Counted from the first letter of the stretch, positions 43,822 through 52,805 are shown. The stretch is 64,000 nt of DNA from Chryseobacterium indicum (GCF_021504595.1 NZ_JACSGT010000002.1:434001-498000), one strand, 5' to 3'. The notes: generated from the letters alone by a model not told the origin. Numbers and translations are program-made.

Positions 43822-43859
43822 AGGTAAATACGACTCTTTCAACAGAGAATATCTGCCGA

Positions 43860-44711
43860 TTGTTTGGCTACAGTAAGCAAGCTTATTACAAGAGACAAAA
43901 ACAGCCTGTTTCTACAGATCATGAAACAAGAGTTATAGAATTGGTTGTATCAATTCGTAAAAAGATGCCTAAAATAGGTACTAGAAAACTTTATGTTTTA
44001 CTTAAGAATGATTTTGAAAAGGAAGAAATTCATGTAGGAAGGGATCAGTTGTTTAGCATTTTGAGATCAAATTATCTTTTAATTCCCAGAAGGCACAGCT
44101 ATTTTAAAACAACCAATTCCAGACATTGGATGAAAAAATATCCCAATATTATCAAAGGAAAAGAATTGAAATGTTCGGAGAAAGTTTGGGTTGCAGATAT
44201 TACTTATCTCAAGACCAAAGAGAAGAATTATTATCTTCATCTGATTACCGATGCCTATTCTAAGAAAATTGTAGGATACGAATTGAGTGATAATTTACAG
44301 ACCAGCTCTACGTTGAAAGCATTAAAGCAAGCCATACAGAATCGACTGTACAAGCATTCACTCATTCATCATTCAGACAGAGGGTTGCAGTATTGCAGTA
44401 AAGAATATACTGAAACACTCAAGAAAAGTGATATGCTTATCAGTATGACCGAAAATTCGGATCCTTATGAAAATGCTATAGCAGAGAGAGTGAATGGTAT
44501 TCTGAAACATGAATTTGGATTGATTGATACTTTTGAAAATTTTAAAAATCTTTCCCAACAGCTTGAACAAGCAATTTATTGCTATAACAATTTAAGACCG
44601 CATTTTTCTTTACATTATAATATTCCAAACCAAGTACACATGAAAAATAATGTGAAATTAAAAACCTATAAAAAACAAAATCAGAATAGGAAAATTCCTA
44701 CTCTGATTTAA
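43860..44711 (+). CDS. IS3-family transposase OrfB (DDE integrase core)
   Basis: The 283-residue frame carries the DDE catalytic core: D in WVADITYLKT, D in LIHHSDRGLQYCS and E in AERVNGILKHEFG. The frame is open upstream as far as the slippery site at 43788, so the real enzyme is most likely produced as OrfAB; the TTG at 43860 is only the first formal start. No stop or frame break inside. Confidence 0.92.
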   Translation: MFGYSKQAYYKRQKQPVSTDHETRVIELVVSIRKKMPKIGTRKLYVLLKNDFEKEEIHVGRDQLFSILRSNYLLIPRRHSYFKTTNSRHWMKKYPNIIKGKELKCSEKVWVADITYLKTKEKNYYLHLITDAYSKKIVGYELSDNLQTSSTLKALKQAIQNRLYKHSLIHHSDRGLQYCSKEYTETLKKSDMLISMTENSDPYENAIAERVNGILKHEFGLIDTFENFKNLSQQLEQAIYCYNNLRPHFSLHYNIPNQVHMKNNVKLKTYKKQNQNRKIPTLI

Positions 44712-44775
44712 GTATATTTGTGATATAAAACTAGTTAACCTTTTTCAGGACTAGTCAACTTTTTTGCAGTCCGGT

Positions 44776-44943
44776 CTACATATCTGTTACGGGACATTTG
44801 AAATCCTTGCTACATGCAGCGCACACAATGATGTCTCCGCAAACATACATGCAGAATTCAGGTTCTTGCGGTAGAGATTTGATTACGCCTGCACCTTTAA
44901 TTCCTTTTAATTGACTTTTGCTTAATTTTTTTAAATTTTTCAT
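44776..44943 (-). CDS. Bacteriocin-like leader peptide precursor
   Basis: A 55-residue product: leader MKNLKKLSKSQLKGIKGAG, followed by a core with five Cys (pattern CX3CX5CX2CX5C). The leader matches the GG-type leaders of Bacteroidota peptide precursors, with GA instead of GG. The gene ends 20 bp inside the right flank of the IS element. A -33/-7 pair (TTTG-N18-TATCTTTA) lies upstream. No processing protease or transporter is next to it. Confidence 0.75.
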   Translation of the reverse strand: MKNLKKLSKSQLKGIKGAGVIKSLPQEPEFCMYVCGDIIVCAACSKDFKCPVTDM

Positions 44944-44973
44944 ATTGTTTTAGTTAAAAATTTGATAGTAATG

Positions 44974-45003
44974 TAAAGATAATCAAAAAATTAATAAATC
45001 AAA
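44974..45003 (-). promoter_or_regulatory. Promoter of the small leader-peptide gene
   Basis: TTTG (45003-45000), 18 bp, TATCTTTA (44981-44974, one base off TAnnTTTG) on the minus strand, about 30 bp before the start. Confidence 0.5.
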
Positions 45004-45163
45004 CAGTTGTGGTATATTTTTAATTATTTTTTATGCATCAATAAAAAATGACTGAATTTTCATATATTGGTGAATAATATTTTATATTTTTCATTATTGA
45101 ATTTTCAATAAATAAGCGGTTTCCGAAAAGCTGAAAGAGTAGGAGTACATCAAATCAAAAACT

Positions 45164-45433
45164 ATGAAAAATTTTAAAAAGCTTTCAAGAGAAGACAAAA
45201 AAAGAATTTCTGCGGGATATGGTCCTGCGTATTGCATTGAAGGAGGCGGTCCCGGTTCGGGCGGCTGTGGCGCAAATGAAATCTGTTCCGCCGGAAAATG
45301 TGTAGCGTATCAGGATCCGGGAGGAGATCCGGGAAATCCCGGCGGCGGAGGAGATACTTATACCTGTATCTGTCCGTGGGGAACTTTTACACAATCCACA
45401 CCTTGTCCTGAGTTCTATTGTATTACAGGATAA
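45164..45433 (+). CDS. Second bacteriocin-like leader peptide precursor, Gly/Pro/Cys-rich
   Basis: An 89-residue product that opens with MKNFKKLSREDKKRISAG, close to the leader of the divergent neighbour, then a core rich in Gly, Pro and Cys (CGANEICSAGKC, GGDPGNPGGGG, TYTCICPWG). Seven Cys suggest disulphides or modification. Ends in a strong hairpin terminator. Both peptides occur as a divergent pair 220 bp apart. Confidence 0.72.
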   Translation: MKNFKKLSREDKKRISAGYGPAYCIEGGGPGSGGCGANEICSAGKCVAYQDPGGDPGNPGGGGDTYTCICPWGTFTQSTPCPEFYCITG

Positions 45434-45434
45434 T

Positions 45435-45470
45435 AAAAAAAGGAAGGTATTTGTTTGCCTTCCTTTTTTT
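45435..45470 (+). terminator. Terminator of the leader-peptide gene
   Basis: AAAAAAAGGAAGG (45435-45447) and CCTTCCTTTTTTT (45458-45470), 13-bp stem, 10-base loop, T run. Confidence 0.88.
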
Positions 45471-45476
45471 AAGAGA

Positions 45477-45504
45477 TAAAAAAAACCGGGCAAATTACCC
45501 GGTT
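45477..45504 (-). terminator. Terminator of the oxygenase gene
   Basis: On the minus strand AACCGGG pairs with CCCGGTT (45504-45498 with 45490-45484), then a T run. Convergent with the previous terminator. Confidence 0.82.
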
Positions 45505-45510
45505 CTGTAT

Positions 45511-46461
45511 TTATTTTTTAATCAATCCTAATTCAATTAATCTTTCGTGTAAAAATTCTCCTGCTGTTGTATCTTCATACAATTTAGGATTGTTTTCATC
45601 TACACAATTTTCAAGAGCATTCAGTGACATAGAACTCACAGGATGCATAAAGAAAGGAATTGAATATCTTGAAGTTCCCCACAATTCTCTTGGCGGATTT
45701 ACCACTCTGTGAATCGTAGACTTCAGCTTATTGTTGGTATGTCTCGAAAGCATATCTCCAACGTTAATCATCAGTTCATCCGGTTCTGCGATCGCATCGA
45801 TCCATTCTCCGTTATGATTCTGAACCTGAAGACCTTTCCCCTGAGAACCCATTAAAAGAGTAATCAGATTAATGTCTCCGTGAGCAGCAGCTCTTACCGC
45901 ATCATCCGGCTCTTCCGTGATCGGCGGATAATGAATAGGTCTTAAAATAGAGTTTCCTTCTGCAATTTTATCATCAAAATAAAATTCATCAAGACCAAGA
46001 TAAAGTGCTAAAGCTCTCAGAACATACTGTCCTGTTTTTTCCAACATTTGGAAAGCTTCTTTCCCTACTTCGTTGAATTTTGGAAGTTCTTGAACGGTTA
46101 CATTGTCCGGATACTCGCTTTTGTATTGGGAATCATCAGACACATATTGTCCGAAATGCCAAAACTCTTTCAAGTCTCCTTTTTTGAAGCCTTTTGCAGT
46201 CTCCTTACCGAATCCTACATAGCCTCTTTGTCCGCCAATTCCCGGAATCTCATACTTCTGTTTCGTTTCCGTTGGCAATTCAAAAAAGTTTCTTACCTCT
46301 CCATACAGTTCATCCACCAATTTGTCATCAAGAAAATGGCCTTTTAAGGCTACAAAACCAATTTCTTCATAAGCTTTTCCGATTTCATTTACAAATTTCT
46401 GTTTGCGTTCCGGGTCACCCGAAAGGAAATCACGCAGGTCTACACTAGGTATTTTATCCAT
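45511..46461 (-). CDS. Isopenicillin N synthase-like 2-oxoglutarate/Fe(II) oxygenase
   Basis: A 316-residue protein of the IPNS/2OG-Fe(II) family. It has the DIOX_N-type start (IPSVDLRDFLSGDPERK), then the iron triad as HGDINLI and, some 60 residues on, STIHRVVNP, and RYSIPFF for 2-oxoglutarate. Substrate unknown; penicillin synthesis is not implied. It is divergent to menD. Confidence 0.88.
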   Translation of the reverse strand: MDKIPSVDLRDFLSGDPERKQKFVNEIGKAYEEIGFVALKGHFLDDKLVDELYGEVRNFFELPTETKQKYEIPGIGGQRGYVGFGKETAKGFKKGDLKEFWHFGQYVSDDSQYKSEYPDNVTVQELPKFNEVGKEAFQMLEKTGQYVLRALALYLGLDEFYFDDKIAEGNSILRPIHYPPITEEPDDAVRAAAHGDINLITLLMGSQGKGLQVQNHNGEWIDAIAEPDELMINVGDMLSRHTNNKLKSTIHRVVNPPRELWGTSRYSIPFFMHPVSSMSLNALENCVDENNPKLYEDTTAGEFLHERLIELGLIKK

Positions 46462-46511
46462 TTTTAGAAATTTACGAACTGCTAAATTACAGATTTTTAA
46501 ATTAAAAATTA

Positions 46512-46542
46512 TTTCGTGTTACGCATTTATAAATTAAATTTG
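46512..46542 (+). promoter_or_regulatory. Promoter of menD, nearly leaderless
   Basis: TTTC (46512-46515), 19 bp, TAAATTTG (46535-46542). The start ATG (46547) is only 4 bp later, so the transcript would have almost no leader. Confidence 0.6.
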
Positions 46543-46546
46543 TATT

Positions 46547-48223
46547 ATGAAAAAATATTCTTCCAAAAGAAGTATTCAGATACTTGCACACCTTCTTCAG
46601 CAATACGGAATTTCAGATATCATTGTTTCCCCGGGATCCAGAAATGCACCTTTGGCGATTCATTTTTCAGAGATCGACAGTTTCAACTGTTACAGTATTG
46701 TGGACGAAAGGAGTGCGGCTTTTGTAGGAATGGGAATGGCGATGAGCGAAAAAAAACCAGTTGCAGTTACCTGTACAAGTGGTTCGGCCTCTGTAAATTA
46801 TTATCCTGCGATCACGGAAGCTTTTTATTCCAATATTCCGCTTTTGGTGCTAACTGCTGACAGACCAACGGATTATGTAGATATTTTCGACGGACAGACG
46901 ATCCGGCAGAATAATCTTTTTCATCAGCATTCTTACGGAGATTTTCAGCTTTTGGAAGACGGAAAGGAAAATGCGGAAGATATTAATTTTGATATTATTA
47001 AAAAAGCGATTGAACTTTGTATTGAAAAACAAGGTCCGGTTCACATCAATATTCCTCTGGAAGAACCTTTGTATGAATTAATTTCAGAATTGCCGACTTT
47101 CCCGACGGTTGAAAAAACAATCAAACAGAAAGAATATGAAATTCCTTCCAATCTTGTCGCAGACTGGAATACTTCACAAAGAATCATGATTCTTGTGGGA
47201 ACTAAAGATCACAGTCCTGAATTGGAGAATCAGTTAACACAATTGGTTAAAAATCATACGGTTGTTGTGTTGAGTGAAACGAATTCAAATTTATACCACG
47301 AAAAATTTTTCAGACATATAGACCGATACGTTTTCAATTTCACGGAAGAAGATTTTAAAATGTATGCACCGGATTTGCTGATCACAGTGGGGCAAAACGT
47401 TGTTTCCAAAAAAGTAAAACAGTTTTTAAGAAAGGCAAAGCCAAAACAGCACTGGCATTTAGATCCTGTATGGCAGCCGGATACGTATTTTTCCCTGACT
47501 GAAAAGATCGAGGTAAAACCTGAAGTTTTCTTTTCTAAATTATTGAAATTTGTCAATCTCGAACCTAAGCCTTATTTCAATCTATGGGATGTTTTAAGAG
47601 ATAAAAAGGATGCAAAACATGAGAAGTTCATAAGTTCCGCGGATTTTTCAGATTTTTATTTTTTCAATAAAACGGCACAGATTGTTCCTGAAAATTATAA
47701 TATTCATTTCAGCAACAGTTCGGCGATACGATATGCGCAGCTTTTCGATTATGGTAAAAGAAGAATTTACTGCAACAGAGGAACAAGCGGAATCGATGGC
47801 TCAACTTCTACAGCAATGGGATTTGCAATCAAAAATTCTAATCCTACTTTGTTGATTACCGGAGATTTAAGTTTTTTCTATGACATTAACGGACTTTGGA
47901 ATCAGTACATTCCGCCGTTTGTAAGAATTATGATTTTTAATAATGGCGAAGGAAATATCTTCAAAATTATACCGGGACCGGGAAATGCCAATCCGAATAC
48001 TTTGGACGAATTTATCGCCACAAAACACCATAAAAACGCGGAATATTTAGCCAAACATTTCGGATTCTCCTACACAAAAGTAGATGAAGAGGTAACTTTA
48101 GACCGTGTTCTTGAAAATTTCTTTAAACCGGATGTTCAGCCTAAAGTATTGGAAATCAATACACAGGCTCTGCATAATGCAGATATACAGAAATCTTATT
48201 TTAACTTCCTGAAAGAAAATTAA
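46547..48223 (+). CDS. menD: SEPHCHC synthase MenD (menaquinone synthesis)
   Basis: MenD is the ThDP enzyme that joins isochorismate and 2-oxoglutarate to form SEPHCHC in menaquinone synthesis. The 558-residue protein has VSPGSRNAPLAIHF (about residues 27-40), VDERSAAFVGMGMA with the ThDP-activating Glu, and ThDP-binding GDLSFFYDINGLW near 440. Ends 4 bp inside the convergent aminotransferase-type gene. Confidence 0.96.
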   Translation: MKKYSSKRSIQILAHLLQQYGISDIIVSPGSRNAPLAIHFSEIDSFNCYSIVDERSAAFVGMGMAMSEKKPVAVTCTSGSASVNYYPAITEAFYSNIPLLVLTADRPTDYVDIFDGQTIRQNNLFHQHSYGDFQLLEDGKENAEDINFDIIKKAIELCIEKQGPVHINIPLEEPLYELISELPTFPTVEKTIKQKEYEIPSNLVADWNTSQRIMILVGTKDHSPELENQLTQLVKNHTVVVLSETNSNLYHEKFFRHIDRYVFNFTEEDFKMYAPDLLITVGQNVVSKKVKQFLRKAKPKQHWHLDPVWQPDTYFSLTEKIEVKPEVFFSKLLKFVNLEPKPYFNLWDVLRDKKDAKHEKFISSADFSDFYFFNKTAQIVPENYNIHFSNSSAIRYAQLFDYGKRRIYCNRGTSGIDGSTSTAMGFAIKNSNPTLLITGDLSFFYDINGLWNQYIPPFVRIMIFNNGEGNIFKIIPGPGNANPNTLDEFIATKHHKNAEYLAKHFGFSYTKVDEEVTLDRVLENFFKPDVQPKVLEINTQALHNADIQKSYFNFLKEN

Positions 48224-48846
48224 AGATCTAAATATTCTTCATTTCCCGGCAGATTGATAATTCTGTCCAAAGGATAGATGAAGTTTTCGTCAAAATCATT
48301 CATCGCATTAATAATTTGGAAATGAGAGAATTGCTTAATGTTCTGTAAAGTGATCTCGGTTTCTTTTACTTTTTTATGTTTTAAAAGATTTTGTCTCTGT
48401 ACCCCGTTCAAAAGATAAGTTGAAGGTGTAAACCAGTCTTTGCCTTTCAGAAATAAAAGGTTGGAGTAAGAAGTGTCGGTAATGTGATTGTTTTTAACGA
48501 TAATAATCTCTTCCGCTTTGGATTTCATCTTCATTTTTTCCAGTTCTTTCCGGTCTTCAAACTTAAAAGAGTAATCATAACTGTTGTTTTCCACCAGCTG
48601 GAAATCATCAATTTCAGGAATTGCATAAGGAATCATCTGGGTACGGATCTTTTTATCAAGATCATACACAAGTCTCAGCTTAAAAAGACCGTCTTCATCA
48701 TGATCCAGATGTTTGTACACCTTCGCAAGATCTATTGTGCCTTCTTTACCGAAGTGAGCGAAAGTCTGGTCTACACGCTTTTGATGAAATTCAAGCAAAT
48801 AAATTTCCTGATCTTCTACTTTAATGCTTTCAATGAATTGGGACAT
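48220..48846 (-). CDS. Class IV aminotransferase, 4-amino-4-deoxychorismate lyase-like
   Basis: A 208-residue pyridoxal-phosphate enzyme of the BCAT/PabC fold, short for the family. It starts MSQFIESIKVEDQEIYLLEF and shows HQKRVDQTFAHFG and, later, TDTSYSNLLFLKGKDWFTPS, the typical C-terminal block of PabC. It overlaps the pabB-like gene by 17 bp, as expected for a PabB-PabC pair making p-aminobenzoate for folate. Confidence 0.85.
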   Translation of the reverse strand: MSQFIESIKVEDQEIYLLEFHQKRVDQTFAHFGKEGTIDLAKVYKHLDHDEDGLFKLRLVYDLDKKIRTQMIPYAIPEIDDFQLVENNSYDYSFKFEDRKELEKMKMKSKAEEIIIVKNNHITDTSYSNLLFLKGKDWFTPSTYLLNGVQRQNLLKHKKVKETEITLQNIKQFSHFQIINAMNDFDENFIYPLDRIINLPGNEEYLDL

Positions 48847-49807
48847 AGATTTTGTTTTTCATTTCCTGATATTCGTCTTCTAACCTGCTCATGTGTGTAA
48901 TTCCGCCTCCGCTTTTAAAGAAAAGCTCTTCTCCTTCTTTTTCGATAAAACGGATCATGACACAACTATCGACATTTTTTCCGTCAAACCAACCGCAAAC
49001 TCCTGTATAATATCCTCTTTCATAACCTTCTGCATCCAGAATAATTTCCAGTGTTTTAGGTTTTGGAGCTCCCAAAATAGAACCTGCAGGAAGCAGTTTT
49101 TTCATAATGCTTCCCAGTTTTCCAGTAAATTCAGGTTTGATGTTACCTGAAATTTCGGAACTCATGGCATACAAATCTTTTTGTTTTGTTTTGATGAAAT
49201 CGATGTATTGAAATTTATCAACCTTAACATCGTCTGCCACCATGCTCAGATCGTTTCGGAGCAAATCTACCACTGTGTAATGTTCGGCTTTTTCTTTTTT
49301 ATCATTTTTAAGAATTTCTGCCGCATTATCCAGAGAAGCATCAATAGTGCCTTTCATGGGATAGGTAAAAATTTTTCCGTCGTTGATCTTTACAAAAGTT
49401 TCAGGAGAAAAAAATACGAAAAAATCTTTATAAAAAACTTTATATTTCGCGGAAGAATGATAAAATATTTCTTTCAGTGTTAAATTCGTCTCAATTTTAG
49501 TTTTTCGGGTATAATTTACCAGATAAGAATTTCCGAAGCGAATATTTTTCTGAACTTTATCAAATCCTGTTTTAAAGCTTTCCAAAGTTTCAGGATAAGA
49601 AATCCATTCTACTTTTTTGTTTAAATGAGGCTTTGTTTGTACGTTTGAAAAGTTTTGAAAATCAATTAATAAGCCTGAATTTTCAATTTCATCTTCTTTA
49701 AAAATTTCAACATTCTCTGTAAGAAAATCAATGATAAAAAAGTAGGGAACTTTCTGTTGTGAAAGTTCATCCATTTCAATAAATTTTTGATGATTCGCCG
49801 AAAACAT
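48830..49807 (-). CDS. pabB: Aminodeoxychorismate synthase component I (PabB-like)
   Basis: A 325-residue chorismate-binding enzyme, shorter than E. coli PabB because the N-terminal lobe is reduced. Conserved chorismate-site blocks are FGNSYLVNYTRKT, GTIDASLDNAAEILKNDKKE, LLPAGSILGAPKPKTLEII and YYTGVCGWFDG, with an FKSGGGI segment near the end. Together with the downstream class IV enzyme it should form p-aminobenzoate. A start at 49774 is also possible. Confidence 0.9.
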   Translation of the reverse strand: MFSANHQKFIEMDELSQQKVPYFFIIDFLTENVEIFKEDEIENSGLLIDFQNFSNVQTKPHLNKKVEWISYPETLESFKTGFDKVQKNIRFGNSYLVNYTRKTKIETNLTLKEIFYHSSAKYKVFYKDFFVFFSPETFVKINDGKIFTYPMKGTIDASLDNAAEILKNDKKEKAEHYTVVDLLRNDLSMVADDVKVDKFQYIDFIKTKQKDLYAMSSEISGNIKPEFTGKLGSIMKKLLPAGSILGAPKPKTLEIILDAEGYERGYYTGVCGWFDGKNVDSCVMIRFIEKEGEELFFKSGGGITHMSRLEDEYQEMKNKIYVPIH

Positions 49808-49855
49808 TCCGCAAAAGTAATTATTGATGTTTACTTTTGCACAAAAATTTTTTTA

Positions 49856-50578
49856 ATGGAAAACAAATATCCGCAGAAACCGGGATTAGATTTTATACTG
49901 AAGCAGGCATTTTTCTACTGGAATAAAACACTGATTTTTCAGCTGATGTTTTCGGTGCTTTACTTTGCCATATTTTTTACTTCAATGTTTTTCTTTGCAG
50001 AAAAATTCGGAGTGCTGGATCAGCAGCAGGAACTTCTGGAAGCCTATAAAAACGGGATGGATGCTTATCTGGCAAAAGCTGCGGAACTTGGGCAAACAGA
50101 TAATTCTCGATATTTCAGCTATGCTTTACTGGGGACACTGGTTTTTCTTTATCCTTTAAATCTTGGATTTTTTCAGATTTTCAGAAAGATTGATTTAAAA
50201 GAGAAAATTGAGATCGGAGATTTGCTGGCAGGTTATAACGGCACAAATTTCTTCAGATATATTTCTTACGGTCTTTTTTGGTTTTTGATCTATGCCATGA
50301 TTTTCAATACCTTAATTTTGCCTGTAATCTGGGTTTGTATTACAATTTTTGTAGCTCCTATGATGTTTTTTATGAACCGAACCATCTTCGAATCGATTTC
50401 TTTGAATTTGAAAGCACTGAAGATGTATTTTCTGGAAATATTTGTCTGTGTGATGGTTGCGGTAATTTTTAAATACATTGGATTTACTTTATTTTTTGTA
50501 GGAGGTTTATTCACTTTTCCGTTCTGGAATGCAATGATTTATTCACTTTATAAAACCATTTTTTCCGAAAAAGAATAA
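49856..50578 (+). CDS. Polytopic membrane protein of unknown function
   Basis: A 240-residue protein with five to six membrane segments. The start is set at 49856 (MENKYPQKPGLDFILKQA), because a -7 element TACTTTTG lies at 49832-49839, downstream of the earlier in-frame ATG at 49787. It resembles the next gene (50652) in layout, so the pair may be paralogous. No known family motif. Confidence 0.75.
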   Translation: MENKYPQKPGLDFILKQAFFYWNKTLIFQLMFSVLYFAIFFTSMFFFAEKFGVLDQQQELLEAYKNGMDAYLAKAAELGQTDNSRYFSYALLGTLVFLYPLNLGFFQIFRKIDLKEKIEIGDLLAGYNGTNFFRYISYGLFWFLIYAMIFNTLILPVIWVCITIFVAPMMFFMNRTIFESISLNLKALKMYFLEIFVCVMVAVIFKYIGFTLFFVGGLFTFPFWNAMIYSLYKTIFSEKE

Positions 50579-50651
50579 AATTGACATGTTTTTAATGTAT
50601 TTCTGCTAAAAAAATATTAATTTGGTAGTAATAACATTAAAAAATTACACC

Positions 50652-51389
50652 ATGTCAGAATTTAATGAATTTGACCAGCAGGGTTCTGTTCCGGAAAAAA
50701 GTACAGGGTCCATTATTTCTCATGCTTTCGAAATCTATAAAGGAATTTTTCTTTATGCGATTGCTGCAATGATCGTTTATGTAATTGGCGATTTTGTATT
50801 ACAGTCTGTTACAGGTTATAATTCCTGGGAAGGCTTTAGCGGTTTCAGAGATATTGAGGATGGTGATTTTTCTCAATATAATTATTTGACCCGACCGGGC
50901 GCTTCTTTGTATTATTCTGTTTCAAGTGTTTTTGGCATTCTGTTTTCTCCTATTTACGTAGGGTTAATTTATATTGCCAACAAGTTTAATACTAAAAATG
51001 CAATAGAATTTTCTGATCTATTTATCGGGTATCGTCAAAATTTAGGAAATATCCTTCTGTACTGCTTATGCACTACAATTATTTTTGGTATTTCCGCAGC
51101 ACTGTGCGGGATCCCGTTCTTGTTTGTTTATCCACTTTTTCTTTTAGGTTATCCTATCCTTTTGTTTGAGAATGCAAATGCAATAGATGCAATCAGCAAG
51201 ACTTTTAACATCGCGAAAGAAAATTACGGTACGTTTTTAGGTGCAGGTCTGTTGGGCGGATTAATTAGTATAAGCGGAATTGTTCTTTGCTGTATAGGCA
51301 TCATAGCTACTTTTCCGTTTATCATGATCGTAATGTATTCTACTTACTGTGCCCATTTAGGAAAACCAAGACAAATAATAAACAAATAA
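50652..51389 (+). CDS. Polytopic membrane protein
   Basis: A 245-residue protein with five or six membrane segments. Start at 50652 (MSEFNEFDQQGSVPEK) rather than 50622. The pattern of a short amphipathic start (SHAFEIYKG) and repeated small-residue helices resembles proteins of the DUF4013 or glycerophosphoryl-diesterase membrane-domain type, without certainty. The stop codon overlaps the next start as TAATG, so they are translationally coupled. Confidence 0.75.
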   Translation: MSEFNEFDQQGSVPEKSTGSIISHAFEIYKGIFLYAIAAMIVYVIGDFVLQSVTGYNSWEGFSGFRDIEDGDFSQYNYLTRPGASLYYSVSSVFGILFSPIYVGLIYIANKFNTKNAIEFSDLFIGYRQNLGNILLYCLCTTIIFGISAALCGIPFLFVYPLFLLGYPILLFENANAIDAISKTFNIAKENYGTFLGAGLLGGLISISGIVLCCIGIIATFPFIMIVMYSTYCAHLGKPRQIINK

Positions 51390-52474
51390 TGAATAAAAAT
51401 GAACAAATCAGCAGCGTTAAAATAAAGCAGGTATTTCTTCTTGCTATCATTTTGGTTCTTACAGGTTTAATCTGTTATAATCTTGCGCTGTTTATCCCTT
51501 CTGTTCTGGGAGCAATTACCATCTATGTGGTTTGCAGAAAGTATAACTTTTATCTGCAGGAGGAGAAAAACTGGAAACCGTGGCTTGCGTCATTAACACT
51601 GATGTTTGCCAGTTTAGTCATTCTTATTCTTCCAATTTATTTTATTGGAGATCTTTTAATTGAGAAATTAGGAAATGCGCAGGCTTACATGGATAAATTT
51701 AACGTATTTCTTGAAAAAATTCATACTTATATTTTCGATAAAGTAGGGTTCGATATTTTAAGCAAAGAAAATATGGACAAGCTGAAAAGCAACGTAGGGC
51801 AGTTTTCTACAAAAGCTCTCAGCGGAACAGTAAATACATTAACCGTAGTTATGTCGATGTATTTTATTCTCTATTTTATGTTGGCAAAGCCGCGTTTTTT
51901 TGAAAGAATTCTGTCGTCTTCCGCTCCTTTGAAAAGAGCCAATGTATCTATGATCGGCGAAAAGATGAGAAAGCTTATCATGGCAAATGCCATCGGAATT
52001 CCCGTGGTTGCTATCGGACAGGGTATTGTTGCACTGGTAGGATATTTTATTTTTGATGCGCCAAGTCCGGTTTTACTTTTTGCATTAACGGCAGCTGCTT
52101 CGATGGTTCCTGTGGTGGGTGCAGCAATTGTGTATATTCCGGTCTGTATTTATATGATTGCAGAGGGAAATACGGGAACAGGACTGGGATTGGCCGCTTA
52201 CTGTCTTATTGTTGTAGGATTAACCGATAATGTGCTTCGTTTTACGCTTCTGAAGAAGTTAGAAGATATCCATCCTTTAAACACTGTTTTCGGGATTATT
52301 ATGGGAATGAATTTATTCGGATTTATGGGATTGGTTTTCGGTCCGATTTTAATTTCGTTAACTTTGCTTTTGATTCAGGTATACAGAAACGAGTTTTCGG
52401 ATGACGATACTCCTGAACTTGAACTTCCCAACAAGAATGAAGAACTGGAAGGTAAAATAGATTTAATGATATAA
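51389..52474 (+). CDS. AI-2E family transporter
   Basis: A 361-residue protein with about seven to eight membrane segments and the typical AI-2E/PerM layout. Its start overlaps the stop of the preceding gene (TAATG). Family signatures include MYFILYFMLAKPRFFERIL and LIVVGLTDNVLRFTLLKKLEDIHPLNTVFGIIMG. Members include Na+/H+ antiporters and a proposed AI-2 exporter, so the substrate is not certain. The C-terminal tail is acidic. Confidence 0.9.
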   Translation: MNKNEQISSVKIKQVFLLAIILVLTGLICYNLALFIPSVLGAITIYVVCRKYNFYLQEEKNWKPWLASLTLMFASLVILILPIYFIGDLLIEKLGNAQAYMDKFNVFLEKIHTYIFDKVGFDILSKENMDKLKSNVGQFSTKALSGTVNTLTVVMSMYFILYFMLAKPRFFERILSSSAPLKRANVSMIGEKMRKLIMANAIGIPVVAIGQGIVALVGYFIFDAPSPVLLFALTAAASMVPVVGAAIVYIPVCIYMIAEGNTGTGLGLAAYCLIVVGLTDNVLRFTLLKKLEDIHPLNTVFGIIMGMNLFGFMGLVFGPILISLTLLLIQVYRNEFSDDDTPELELPNKNEELEGKIDLMI

Positions 52475-52475
52475 C

Positions 52476-52742
52476 ATGGAGAACGGAATAAACCCTGAAA
52501 TATTACAGGAAATCTGCGTTGTTAAAATGCCTTTCGGAAAATACGAAGGAACCATTCTCGCGGATCTTCCGATAAGCTATCTTGAATGGTTTTCCAGAAA
52601 AGGAATGCCGAAAGGTAAACTGGGAATGCAGTTAGCAACGATTTACGAAATAAAACTGAATGGTTTAATGGATTTGCTGATTCCAATTCGGGGAGGAGTA
52701 GTGAATTTTCAAAAGCCTAAAACAAAGACGTATAAATTTTAG
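52476..52742 (+). CDS. DUF3820 protein
   Basis: An 88-residue protein with MPFGKYEGTILADLPISYLE and WFSRKGMPKGKLGMQLATIY, the signature of DUF3820 (small, unknown role). It starts 1 bp after the AI-2E transporter stop and ends just before a terminator, so it closes the plus-strand operon. Confidence 0.9.
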   Translation: MENGINPEILQEICVVKMPFGKYEGTILADLPISYLEWFSRKGMPKGKLGMQLATIYEIKLNGLMDLLIPIRGGVVNFQKPKTKTYKF

Positions 52743-52748
52743 CATAAT

Positions 52749-52787
52749 GTTTCGGCGGCATCGAAGATGCCGCCGAAACTTTTTTTA
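52749..52787 (+). terminator. Terminator of the plus-strand operon
   Basis: GTTTCGGCGGCATC (52749-52762) pairs with GATGCCGCCGAAAC (52766-52779), loop GAA, then seven T. Confidence 0.9.
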
Positions 52788-52805
52788 TCTCAAATAAATC
52801 AAAAA

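Larger units (their letters stand above)
43410..44753 (+). mobile_element. Intact IS3-family insertion sequence (1344 bp) with 3-bp target duplication
   Basis: The ends are 22-bp inverted repeats with two mismatches (43410-43431 beginning TTGTCCTGAAAAAGG; 44732-44753 ending CCTTTTTCAGGACTA). GTC flanks both sides (43407-43409 and 44754-44756), a 3-bp target duplication typical of IS3. The element contains orfA, a slippery A AAA AAG signal and orfB in the expected order, so it appears complete and may be active. Confidence 0.9.

Noticed and set aside
45511..46461. Beta-lactam biosynthesis because of the isopenicillin N synthase-like gene
   Set aside because: No ACV synthetase or other pathway gene is present; the family is broad and the neighbour is menD.
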